Shown here: positions 53,739 through 64,000 of the stretch, one piece after another | How positions within the stretch are numbered: position 1 is the stretch's first letter | Layout of the letters: each line of letters starts with the position of its first letter | Origin: Metellina segmentata | Taxonomy: Eukaryota; Arthropoda; Arachnida; Araneae; Tetragnathidae | Length of the DNA stretch: 64,000 nt | Reading direction: 5' to 3' | Assembly (NCBI GenBank): GCA_947359465.1 | Contig: OX375881.1 | Location: 34,327,742 to 34,391,741, forward strand | Translations under genes and position numbers: made by a program | The notes under the pieces: model-generated | Database searches by the model: none | Told to the model about the DNA's origin: nothing | What the model saw: only the letters and a program-made list of their open reading frames with translations

Positions 53739-54368
53739 TCTCTGGTATTATAAAATGAAGGGATTATGTGTTTGTGGACTGTACTGACGAATCTATGGCC
53801 CTTACAATAATGAGACAGGTAGGCCGAATTTTTTGGAATTTTTCTATAGCGCCCGAATTTTAAAATTCAATCTAGAACATTTAAAAATGAATTTATTTTT
53901 GTTTTTTCACCTTCCGTTCTTTGCTCCGAAATGGGACGTCAAAGAAGAAGCAAGTAGAATTTGCGATTTCAACCAGTGACGTCAGCTTTTGGAACCACAC
54001 AAGTTTTTTTAATTCCAGCGTTAAATGGGAATAGGTAGCAATCACCGGGGGTTGGCGAGCGTTAGAGTGAGGTGGTCACACCTGACCCAACGAAAAGGAC
54101 TGTCACGGACAAGGAAAATTTTACATTTGGTCGATATCTCATACATTGGATTTTGTTTTTAATAAATATTTTCGCACCAGATTGTGACGACATGCCGATT
54201 GGATCTCTTCGCAATTCAAATTGGCCGTGATGTTGGTTTGCCAAGCAAACCAAATGGGAATTCGTAGCAATCATTGGGATGGGGGGGGGGGTTAGCGAGC
54301 AGTGGTCATACCTGACCCCACGAAAAGATCTGTCACGGGAAACGCCGTGCTAGCCACGCAGTGGATAG
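53739..54368 (+). mobile_element. Helitron-like element
   Basis: Starts A|TCTCTGGTATTATAAAATG, related to the start at 35,435. It ends in the block GCCGTGCTAGCCACGCAGTG GATAG|T, a mutated CTAG|T end. Internal matches to the 35.4-kb copy support one family. A partial copy of the same end motif (GGTCACACCTGACCCAACGA) occurs internally at 54,069. No coding region. Confidence 0.55.
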
Positions 54369-54515
54369 TCTTCTCTATATCTGGAAAAGTATTGGGATGA
54401 CTTTCTTTGACATAACACTTTTATCTTTGATCTTAAATCTTTGTCTTTACCTTTAGCTTTTTCCCGAAGTGTTTTCACCTAGATTTCATAAAGCAAACCA
54501 TTGAATTGAAAGCTT

Positions 54516-54687
54516 GCGATTGAAAATGTCGCTACACGAGGAGACTAAAAACTAAAACAAATACTGCCAAAAAGTATTCGAAACATTGCAACTGGTACAA
54601 CATTTGTATCCAAGAGAATAAAACACAAATCGAAACAACGGTTGGATTAAATATGACACTTCTTAGATGAAGTAATGTTTCTGAAAT
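54516..54687. repeat. Direct duplication, copy 2
   Basis: Partner of 53502-53670, 1,014 bp downstream. Confidence 0.85.
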
Positions 54688-54956
54688 AGAGTTACGAGTT
54701 TTTTGGAGTTTCTGAAAACTAAAATAAATATCGCCACAAAAACATTCGAAAATTGCAACTGGTACAACAGTTGTATAAAGCGCAAATCGAAAATAGTAAT
54801 TTTGGCGATGGCACTTTTCTTTCTAGAAGCATCAAGGACTTCGTTACCCTTTTGAAACATTAATCCCATAGGCGGATTTTGCAAAACCGAGCAATTCCTC
54901 GTTTTGCGTAGCGCGGGCAGTTCGAAAATGTCTGCGCAGAAGTGGCGCTAAGATCG

Positions 54957-54963
54957 TATAAAA
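54957..54963 (+). promoter_or_regulatory. Candidate TATA box
   Basis: TATAAAA in a locally GC-richer context (GATCGTATAAAATCAAGGCG). A transcription start 30-45 bp downstream, around 54,988-55,002, would be expected; TCACC and ATCAC words lie there. It is followed by a short leader and a consensus splice donor, which together suggest a genuine host promoter. Confidence 0.45.
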
Positions 54964-54989
54964 TCAAGGCGAAAAGCGGAAGATAAAGC

Positions 54990-55138
54990 CTCACCATCGC
55001 CTATCACAAGATTATGGGCTCTCTGCTCGTTCGGTTCTGAAGCCATTCTTCTGGGCGCATCTGCTGCCAACCTGCCGCTCTCAGAGAATTTTAAAAAGTC
55101 TTTGAAAACTTAGGATGATCTCCGCTACTTGTTTGACG
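54990..55138 (+). other. Candidate first exon of a host gene
   Basis: About 150 bp, clearly less AT-rich than its surroundings, ending at a consensus donor, ACG|GTAAGT (GT at 55139). It contains a short upstream frame, ATG 55014 to TGA 55040 (MGSLLVRF), and a second ATG at 55115. From there MISATCLT is open across the splice donor, so coding could start 24 bases before the intron. The product is unknown, because I find no matching second exon within the window. No terminal repeats or transposon motifs are seen here. Confidence 0.4.
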
Positions 55139-55399
55139 GTAAGTCTGAGAATATTCAGTCTTCTAAGAACATTCAGTTCCTTTGTTGGAATATTTTTTGA
55201 AACATGGGTCCGTGTTGGGTGAAAGAAGGCAGCGTTTTCGCGCGACATCGAGTTTAGTGAAGTGTTTGAGTTTCGTTATTGGCGTGAACTTGTTTTTAGT
55301 TTTTCCAGTTTCAAAAGTGGGAAACATCGAACTATTTTAACTATCAGAAAATTTACGCTTTCATTCCACGCGGTGCTTTTTATCCGATTTGTTCTTTTT

Positions 55400-57100
55400 T
55401 CCATTCGAAATAAAGTTATTTCTAGTTTTGACTGCGAATAAATATTTTACTCTAGAAGATAATAAAACAATTTATAAAATATTTTTGAAATTGAAAACGA
55501 AGTAACTAGTTACGAACTACGCCCAGTTTCAAAAAGATGAAATTTCAATTTATATTATTTATCAGAAAACCATTTAACGATGCGCTCTTTAGTTGTTCTT
55601 TGTTTTATTCAAAATAAAGTTTTGATGCAATATGACCATTTTACTATTACGTATAATAAAATAACTTAAAAGATATTTTTAGATTAAAGGGGAAAGAATT
55701 GGCAGCATATTAATAAAATAATCCTTAGTTTCAAGAAAAGGGAATTTCAATTCATATTTTATTATCAAAGAATGTGAAAAGAAATTTACTCTTTTGTGTT
55801 ACGTGTTTTTATTCGTTTTGTTCTTTCTTCCATTTGATATAAAGTTATTCATAGTTTTGCAGACGAATTAATATTTTACTCTATAGAGATAATAAAACAC
55901 AATTTATAATATTGTTTCGAGATTAAAAGGGAGACAATTACTAATGAATTACCCTCAGTTTCAAAAAGACGAAATTTCTATTTATATTATTCATCAGAAA
56001 AATCATTTCACACACGCTATGCGTTCTATTTATTTTTTATTTTATTCAAAATAAAGTAATTCGAAGTTTTGCGGAAGTATAACCGTTTGTGACCATATAC
56101 AAACAACAAATATTTGGAAATATATATTTAAAATAAAAGAAAAATTTAACAAAAAATTAAAAACTAATCCTTGATTTGAAGAAAAATTAAAATATCATAT
56201 CAATCATCAGACATTGCTTGCAAAGGGAAAAAATTCATGACTTTATTTAACTAACAATATCTTTGAAGTTTTGCGGACGTTTAAATATATTTCTCTATAG
56301 AAATAATTGTGATTTTTTATGTTTGTTCCTTCTTTCATTATCAAAATCAAGTTCTTTGAAGTTTTGCGGACGTTTAAATATTTTATTCTATGAAAATAAT
56401 TGTTTATGTTTTGTTCCTTCTGTCATTATAAAAATAATTTACTTCGAAGTATTGAGGAAGTATGAATATTTTACTCTTTAGAAATACTTGTTTATGTTTT
56501 GTTTCGTTCATCATAAAAATCTAATTCTTTGAAGTTTTACGGACATATGTTTTACTTTTTCAAATAATTCGTTTTATTTGTTCCTTCTTTCATTATAAAA
56601 ATCAAGTACTACTTTGCAGTTTTGCGAGACACATAAATATTTTACTACATAGAAATGATAAATTAATGCAAATGATATAATTTCTGAAATTAAAAAGGAG
56701 GAAAAGAGTAAGTATAAAATTAAAACAAGTATCCCTGTTTGCAAAAAGGAAAATCTCAACTTAAATTATTAGAAAACACGTGATAGAGAATTTATACTTT
56801 AATTTTATGACACTCTGTTCACTTGTTTCGTTGTTTTATTTCATCCAAAATAAAGTTATTTGAAGTTATAAGAATGTTTTAAATTAAGAAAGGTATATTT
56901 TAGATTAAAAAGGTTATAGTTAATAGCTAATTAAAACGATTATTCCAAATTTCAAAAAGAGGCGTGAAAGGAAATTCACCATGCTTTCTTAATGTTATGT
57001 TATTTTTTCATTGAAAATAAAATTATTATAAGTTTTGCAAACATATAAGCTTTTTATAATCTTGACATAAAGATAAAGTGATTTTAAAGATATTGTTTTA
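55400..57100 (+). repeat. Degenerate tandem repeats in the putative first intron
   Basis: The motif AAAATAAAGTTATTTGAAGTTTTGCGGACG (shown split: AAAATAAAGTTATTTGAA, GTTTTGCGGACG) recurs at about 55,410, 55,615, 55,845, 56,050, 56,260, 56,345, 56,435, 56,520, 56,600, 56,850 and 57,020, followed by ATATTTTACTCTATAGAAAT-like sequence. Spacing is about 210 bp in the first half and about 85-90 bp in the middle. It is a decayed satellite-like array. Confidence 0.75.
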
Positions 57101-58765
57101 AAGATTAAGAGAGTGAGGGAATTAGAATTTGATTAAACAGTTACACATATAATATGTAAGGAAAGCAGCTATGTTTGAGGATAATTACTTTGAGCTTACT
57201 TACAGCTAGTTTGAGGATTGTATTTCTTTAACTCAATATTTCAGAACATGTCGAATTTTCAAACTGCAACGAGAACGCTACACCTTCTCTAGAAAAGTGA
57301 CACGTTTCAAATAAAATTTTTTAGTTTTTTAATTGAAAAACAATTACATTAATGAAGATTAAACCATGAAGATGACACTAGGAAATATGCAAACATTTCT
57401 AATGATAATGTTGACAAAATGTACAAATTTGAATTCGAAAAGTAAAATACACAATTAAAGAATTTCAATCTTTTAACTTTTCCAAGATATTTACCTTTGA
57501 AGAGCGATATAGATAGAAAAATAAGTAATATAATATTATTTTTGAAGCTTACAAAGGATGAATCAGTAATAATATAAGCAGAAATTCGTAAAGAATTAAA
57601 AATAGCTGCTTATATAAAGAACAATATCAGTTATTATGGTGGAGAAAACGAGATGAGGATATCATTTATAATTTATACAGATGCGTCTATTTGAATTAAA
57701 ATTTATTTTTAATTCAATTGTTAATTAGAAATATTTTGAGTTTTTGCATTGGTAATATCAAAATATAAATTATTTCTGTAAGTCAAAAGTGTCTGAAACG
57801 TCTTTCGTTGAAAATATTTTGCTTTTATTAGTTAAATGCGTCTATGAGTAGTCAAAAACCCTTATATCATAAACGTGTTACCATTAATGAATTATGTGAT
57901 TTATAAATTTAAAAAAAATATTAAAACAAAGTATAATATCGAACATAAAATCTGAAATAAAAATAACTTTTACTATTCTTAAGTTCCCTGTAACTGGGTT
58001 TTTTTCAATCGAAGTACGTTTGTGGGGGCAGTAGACTTTCAAAATCACCAAAAATTGATTGAAAAACATGTTTTTAATTTTAATATTAAAAATGTATTGA
58101 TATCAAACTGTGTGGATAGTAATATTACTTAGTTTTCCATTTCGAACATTATTGAAGTGACAGATGTAACATCATAAAACATATATTAGATAAATACATT
58201 AATTCACTACACACGTTTATCTCCAATTGATACATTTTAACATTTTTTTGGTTAAAAAAACGTCGTGCGATCCAGGTTTAAATTTATTTCCTTTAAAAAA
58301 GCTTTTGGATTATATTTGCAATCAGCTGTATATATCTGCAAATGAGAATTTCATCATATGATTCCAAAATTTGAAATTTGTATTTAAAAGGATGTTTAAC
58401 CAATATTTTGTTATGCAAAATTTTAAGTGTTTTATAACAAATGTTTTTGCCTTACGATTGAGTGATGCACTCCAAATGGAGTTAATTTGAAAAAACTAAT
58501 TTAAATTATTACGTGAATTAAAAGCTTGATAATACATGTAAAATTAATACGCAGGAAGATCTATCAATTTTCGCTGATTTATTAAAATGTTTTATACAAT
58601 AACTTCAGCGCAACTTAATACTTTTTGACTAAGCTTTACATATAGGCGTTTTAGCAAAAAAACAGTCTATACAAATTTCGTAGCAATAAGGTAATAACTG
58701 CAAAAGTTAGTTTTAAAAGTTTAATGCGCGTTAATAGTTAGTTTTAAAAGTTATACCGCGACCCA
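57101..58765. other. Unassigned AT-rich sequence
   Basis: No coding frame, element end or repeat recognised. Consistent with intron or intergenic DNA. Confidence 0.5.
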
Positions 58766-58769
58766 TTCA

Positions 58770-59075
58770 TAAGGGGTCGCGATGTCACAGTTGCAAGAGT
58801 AACGGATTAGCAACCGGAGGGTTGTGAGTTCGAAACTCCAACCAAAGATCATTGTGTACACGGGGGCTGGTGCACGTTAAATCGGCCATGACCTCGAGGG
58901 TTATCACGTTGGCATGGTGTGGAAATCTAGAGAGTGGGATGTCAGCTCACAAATATTGACATCGTTATCTCACCGTGGTTCAAAATTACGATGTGTTGTT
59001 CTCGAATCTTTCTCTTCGTGATTGATCCCGTTGCTTTACTTAAGTGCAATATTAATTAATTAGCTAACCCAACCT
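58770..59075 (+). mobile_element. tRNA-derived SINE, nearly full length
   Basis: Degenerate tRNA-like head (GGGGTCGCGATGTCACAG, then GGTTGTGAGTTCGAAACTCC with a B box). Body as in the 5485 type (GAGTGGGATGTCAGCTCA, CCGTGGTTCAAAATTACGAT) and end (AAGTGCAATATTAATTAATT). The head is closer to the one at 19,269 (CCGGAGGGTTGTGAGTT). Confidence 0.8.
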
Positions 59076-59126
59076 CTTAAGAAATGTTAAAAATATTCAG
59101 AAAATATCTTCGCATGAAATGAGTAA

Positions 59127-59588
59127 GGCCGTGTTCACATGAGGCGTTCAACGCGAGTTTGGCGAGGCTAGTGAGGTCCCGCTTTTCGTAAGCATTAAAT
59201 TAAGTTTTTTTATTCCTCTAATTCAGGTTTCTATCTTTGCGATCGTTAAAGATAGAGTGAAAGTTTCAACGGATTTCAAATCTGCGTAAAATTCTACGCC
59301 AGATCAATACCAAAAACAGATGTTCTATTTAATCGTTTACCATTTGATTATTTAATTATTTATTAAATAATTATTTATTATTTAAAAAAGATCACATTTA
59401 AGTTATCGATCTGGTGTAAAATTTTCCGCAAATCAAATCCGCTGAAATATTTACTCTATCTTCAACGATCGCAAATATAGAAACTTGAATTAGAGGAATA
59501 AAAAGTCATGATTGTAATGCTTACGAAAAGAGGGACCTCACTACCTTCGCCAAACGCGCGTTAGACGCGCTTCATGTTAACGGAGGCC
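59127..59588. mobile_element. PIF/Harbinger-type MITE
   Basis: 462 bp with long inverted arms of about 200 bp: left GGCCGTGTTCACATGAGGCG, right (reverse-complemented) GGCCTCCGTTAACATGAAGC. Shared inner words are AGTGAGGTCCC and TTTTTATTCCTCTAATTCA. The target duplication is the trinucleotide TAA (59124-59126, 59589-59591), which is typical of PIF/Harbinger. The arms contain the GATCGTTAAAGATAGAG module also found at 45.0-45.4 kb. Confidence 0.85.
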
Positions 59589-59591
59589 TAA

Positions 59592-60026
59592 GAGAAAATA
59601 CATATTTGTCAAATCTGATTTTTCCACTGGGTATACTTGAAGCAAGCTTAAGCTCAACGCATGAAACGAAAAAATTTTCATTTCTTCTACAATAATACAA
59701 AAATTCGAAACATTTATTTTGTTATTTGGTACAGGATAAAAGTTAAATTCCTTTGCATGAACGCATTTTGTCTTTTACTTTTCATCGGCTGATTCATAGC
59801 GTGAAAAACATCGAACAACTTTCGCCTTGTTTCAAGGTATTTTTTATGTGCATACCATAGCCATTGTGTACGCGGTTGGGGGTTCTGTTCGAAATTCTTC
59901 ATTCCTCTCGAAATCTTTGTCCGCTTCATTATTTTGTTTGTAGGTATTTGGGCTTTTGTGTATCAGTTAACGTGTGTTCTAGAATCAGTAAAGCAGGTCT
60001 GTATTAATATGTAACTAGCAGAACTT
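59592..60026. other. Unassigned sequence
   Basis: No feature recognised. A 71-codon minus frame at 59,714-59,929 has no recognisable motif. Confidence 0.4.
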
Positions 60027-61385
60027 CTCAGATTTTTCGGGTTGAATAGGTTAATTGTTGATTGAAAATTGATCAGAATTATCACTTTTATCTCAAACAA
60101 AATAAAAGCAATTACCATTTAAGTGAACGGAAAACTTTTAATGACATTTTAACATTTTTATGGCTTCTACAATTCACCGTGGGCGAAATAGGCATATGTG
60201 CTATACATATGTTCATGCAATCTATTTCACATGCATTGAACTATAGTGTAAGACAAAATTACAAATTAGAATACTAAGATAACTACTTCAAAAGTTTATT
60301 TTGCATTTTGGAGTGACTGTGAATGAGCTTTAAGTTAATTTCCAGTAAAAATGACGAACTTACAGCGTGTTATTGCAGCCAGTTTTTCTCTACCAATATT
60401 ATTTTTTTACTTTTAGCATTCTAGCATCAGCAATGCGATATTTATCAGTTCCTCCATTTTGAAAGGCTGAAAAATCTATTCTCAGATTTTTCGGGTTGAA
60501 TAGGTTAACTGTTGATTGAAAATTGATCAGAATTATCACTTTTATCTCAAACAAAATAAAAGCAATTACCATTTAAGTGAACGGAAAACTTTTAATGACA
60601 TTTTAACATTTTTATGGCTTCTACAATTCACCGTGGGCGAAATAGGCATATGTGCTATACATATGTTCATGCAATCTATTTCACATGCATTGAACTATAG
60701 TGTAAGACAAAATTACAAATTAGAATACTAAGATAACTACTTCAAAAGTTTATTTTGCATTTTGGAGTGACTGTGAATGAGCTTTAAGTTAATTTCCAGT
60801 AAAAATGACGAACTTACAGCGTGTTATTGCAGCCAGTTTTTCTCTACCAATATTATTTTTTTACTTTTAGCATTCTAGCATCAGCAATGCGATATTTATC
60901 AGTTCCTCCATTTTGAAAGGCTGAAAAATCTATTCTCAGATTTTTCGGGTTGAATAGGTTAACTGTTGATTGAAAATTGATCAGAATTATCACTTTTATC
61001 TCAAACAAAATAAAAGCAATTACCATTTAAGTGAACGGAAAACTTTTAATGACATTTTAACATTTTTATGGCTTCTACAATTCACCGTGGGCGAAATAGG
61101 CATATGTGCTATACATATGTTCATGCAATCTATTTCACATGCATTGAACTATAGTGTAAGACAAAATTACAAATTAGAATACTAAGATAACTACTTCAAA
61201 AGTTTATTTTGCATTTTGGAGTGACTGTGAATGAGCTTTAAGTTAATTTCCAGTAAAAATGACGAACTTACAGCGTGTTATTGCAGCCAGTTTTTCTCTA
61301 CCAATATTATTTTTTTACTTTTAGCATTCTAGCATCAGCAATGCGATATTTATCAGTTCCTCCATTTTGAAAGGCTGAAAAATCT
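60027..61385. repeat. 454-bp unit, three tandem copies
   Basis: Copies at 60027-60480, 60481-60934 and 60935-61385. They appear identical apart from one visible base (GGTTAATTG in copy 1, GGTTAACTG in copies 2 and 3). A 71-codon frame therefore occurs three times, but it has no start context and no recognised motif. Very recent duplication, or an assembly artefact. Confidence 0.95.
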
Positions 61386-62140
61386 TTGATAAGATATTTA
61401 TAATCAATAGTTTTAAGCACAAATGCATTTTTTCGTGAAAATTCCATTGCGAACGTGAAATAAAAGCTTGTTTTAAAATTAAATGCCTTCAGTGCAGACG
61501 AAACAGTTATTCGATTACAATTTTTCCAACAATCAGGAATCAATTATAGAGCATTTTAAAAAAGAAATTCAATGTTTTCAACGAATATTTGAGATAGCAA
61601 AGTTGCTTCAACTCGTAAAGTAAAAAAACTCGATCTTCTCTGTCACTGAAGACAAAAACTTTCGAATTTTCAAAGCTCCTTGTTAGAGTATTTTTTAAAC
61701 CACGCAGGTTTATATAACATTTTCTTTACTCCAACTGACATATAGTTTCAAATCGATTCTTTGTGTCACACTATTTTATCAGCTCAGTTTTGTTTCCTAA
61801 ATGGAAACCACGTATTTATTTAGAATAAATGTTTTTTTTCCACTATTGAGTTCAGATTTCAATACGGTCCAATAACATAACTTGAAAACAAAGGTAAGTT
61901 TTACAAATTTTAATTATTTTGTAATGGAAATCTACTTCAAAGTTTTAAATACCTTTGAATTATAAATGGGCTACTCATCTTAATTTAACGATGATTGCCT
62001 TATTTTAAAATAGAACTTTATTCGAACATTGTTCTCTATTTAAAGTGAGACGTAGCCGTTTAATTTTAAAATTTGTTTGCATATTTGATTTATTTTTATG
62101 GAACGGAATTCTACAAACCATTATGTATTGAATTACTGAA
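61386..62140. other. Unassigned AT-rich sequence
   Basis: No gene or element seen. Confidence 0.45.
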
Positions 62141-62143
62141 TTT

Positions 62144-62398
62144 ATGCAAAGTTGGCTGAAGTATACACATACCGCCCCAAGAAATGAAACTGTCCTCAGC
62201 GATATTTGGCGCAGAATAACATATGATCTACCAAGACATGGGAGTAGCTTTATTCGTGTTCTCACTGGACACGAGTATCTAAAATCATCGCTACCCGAAT
62301 CGGTTTGTATAACTCTCCAACATTCCCTCTGTATGATCTTTCAGACACGATATGATCCCACATTAGTAATTGTCCTGATCTTATTGATGTCGCAGTGA
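62144..62398 (+). pseudogene. LINE (Jockey/R1-like) pol C-terminal fragment
   Basis: Reads IWRRITYDLPRHGSSFIRVL then TGHEYLKSSL in one frame. After a shift it reads RIGLYNSPTFPLYDLSD and ISNCPDL. The LLTGHxYLxSHLxRIGxxxSPxCPLC...HLxxCP pattern is the RNase H end and zinc knuckle of Jockey/R1-type LINEs. Here both Cys of the knuckle are altered (FPLYD). Short dead fragment. Confidence 0.6.
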
Positions 62399-62699
62399 AT
62401 ATACTGCTGATTGAGTAGCATATATTATTTCTGTTTCTAGACTATTGGGTAGCCAGTCAGAACTTACGGAGAGAAGGCAGAGGTAATGCTTAGTGTGACA
62501 AAGGCTTTAGGCATTGTTTTAAAGTTAAGAATAATGCAAAATTCCCATATTCTTTCTAGTTATTGTCTTGAAATAACCTCATTTTGCTATTAGGAAATTT
62601 TCATGCGCAGCAGTTATTCGAAAATATATTGAATAAAATGAATCATTGTAATTTGTAATAGAGGTAGATGATATTTCCATTCCAAACTGAATACTTCTG

Positions 62700-62996
62700 T
62701 TGGAGAAAGCGTTCCTATCCAATTTATCTGATATCGTGGGAAGTTTCTGTGCTATTGCATATTTTATCGTGGTGACGAGTATTATAATAGTAGAGGATAT
62801 TTTAAGTGAAAAAAAGGTTTTGGCGATTTCAATAACTGGTATGGATATTAATTTTTATTTTTTCTCCAGGCTACCAAGCAACAATCAAAAATTTCTTTTT
62901 AAAACTATGTATTTGTTTTTCCTAATACTTATATGGTTTGATGCAACGAATATGCCATTACTTTACCTACTTAATAATATAACAATTCTAAATTAA
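62700..62996 (+). other. Hydrophobic open frame, unknown
   Basis: 98 codons without ATG context. A hydrophobic stretch (SFCAIAYFIVVTSIIIV) and a second (YLFFLILIW) could be membrane segments. AT-rich DNA often gives such frames by chance. A remnant of a multi-pass receptor exon is possible, but I have no motif to support it. Confidence 0.15.
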
Positions 62997-64000
62997 AGTA
63001 TTAAAATATAATTATTTGATATTTAAACACAATTCAACCAATTGTTGATTTGCTTCTTTTTGAAACGTCCTTTAATCTGAATATAACTTTTATAAATTCA
63101 ATTTATCTTAATGTTTTGAAGTATGTTCTGAAATTGACTATCATTCTATTTGCTACCAGTTTTTAAATTTTAAATAATCCACATTTCATATTTTACCAGC
63201 ATAAAATGGTTAACATTATTAATATAAAATGGGGAGCCTATATTCCAAATGTAAAGTCTCTTTATGTCATATGGATAATCTAGTGACAGAGGAAAAACAT
63301 CCTACGCATGAAATAACTAAGCCTACCTTTTTTGGACGTTCTATTAGGAAATTTAAATCTCACTGAAAACCCACATACCACGAAAAGAACACGAAGGCCA
63401 CGAGAACACGAATAAGGATCAGAAAAAAGAGCATAAAAGAATTTTCAGAACCTTTTTTTCTGCATTTGGTGTTTTTTAGCGTGATACTAAAGAACAGGAC
63501 CTGTTGGCATATGTATTCGCTTTTATAAAATACCACCCTGAAAAGTAAAAGCTTCGCACGAAATAGAACAAAACAGTTGAAAGTGAATACCATAAAACTA
63601 GAAGGTGCATGCTTCTAGTTATGTCTTTTGATTAATAGGAGTAGAGTTGCCAGATCGAGCACAACTGTACATTTTTGATGCTTTTTAACTTCTTTGTTGC
63701 ATTTTTGGGCAAAAAATGAATGTAGCATCTTTTTCGTGCAGCACAATAAATTTCTCAATTGTTAATTTATTTCATTAAAATATTATATATTTCGTATCAG
63801 GTCATTCATGAATGGTTATGGTACAGGTTCGTCGTGAATGGTAATATTTTTTCGGTATTTTGGGAATAGCTGTTGTTGTCGTCGGGATGAGGTTTAACCG
63901 GCCCTTCAAAAAATCCGCTTTCATAAGATCAATAAATTGTAACGAATAAATAGATTAATCTTAGGCCCAGAAATCAGATATATATTTACAAATACTTGAA
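62997..64000. other. Unassigned AT-rich sequence
   Basis: No supported gene or element. A slightly GC-richer stretch at 63,860-63,910 (TGTTGTTGTCGTCGGGATGA) could be part of a dispersed repeat. Confidence 0.45.

Noticed and set aside
60062..61185. Three identical 71-codon frames
   Set aside because: Consequence of the 454-bp triplication; no ATG context or recognisable motif.
50343..61385. CRISPR-like arrays
   Set aside because: The 35-bp and 454-bp arrays lack unique spacers and the sequence is clearly eukaryotic.
62820..62875. Tiny intron GGTATGG...TTTTTCTCCAG
   Set aside because: About 45 bp is too short to be credible without transcript support.

Overview
This window is eukaryotic, strongly AT-rich and almost entirely made of transposable elements and other repeats. 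The mix of families points to an arthropod: Tc1/mariner, pogo, hAT, PIF/Harbinger, Ginger-like and Helitron DNA elements, Gypsy and Copia LTR elements, a CR1-type LINE and at least two tRNA-derived SINE families. A spider or other chelicerate is my best guess, because the SINE body, the CR1 tail and the KRBA2-like integrase look like repeats I associate with spider genomes. That placement is inference. I found no complete, intact host protein-coding gene.

Layout. 0-5 kb holds Tc1 remnants, one with both terminal repeats and TA target duplications, plus two hAT-type fragments. 5.5-7.3 kb is a full-length SINE abutting a 24-bp minisatellite of about 62 copies. 8.9-10.7 kb holds an hAT element inserted in a SINE, and a Tc1 that carries a CR1 tail. 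12.4-18.1 kb is a minus-strand Gypsy element whose gag is split by a 539-bp MITE, followed by an (AT)n tract. 18.5-25.3 kb is mostly unassigned AT-rich DNA with SINE, Tc1 and Copia scraps. 25.35-29.85 kb is a degraded Copia element that ends abruptly against a Tc1 fragment. 30.6-35 kb is a Tc1 split by a CR1 LINE and a short SINE. 35.4-38.3 kb holds Helitron-like elements and a nested fold-back element.

38.28-44.94 kb is the most interesting structure. It is a large DNA element with terminal inverted repeats of about 540 bp. It codes for a broken protein of a widespread, poorly classified family (SDG...HGK...CDGVGG motif). A 2.2-kb pogo element and a CR1 tail are inserted in it. 46.05-48.42 kb is a Ginger-like integrase transposon with a 4-bp ACTA target duplication, and 48.53-49.94 kb is a nearly intact Tc1. 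51.79-53.25 kb is a mariner-like element carrying a SINE and a later 105-bp duplication.

From about 54.9 kb the character changes. A TATA box, a short GC-richer leader and a consensus splice donor at 55,139 suggest the promoter and first exon of a real host gene on the plus strand. A long AT-rich, partly repetitive intron would follow and run past the window: degenerate repeats at 55.4-57.1 kb, a SINE, a Harbinger MITE, and a 454-bp unit repeated three times. The nested insertions give a clear relative chronology at several sites. Nearly all element proteins are broken by stops, frameshifts or insertions, so little here is likely to be active.
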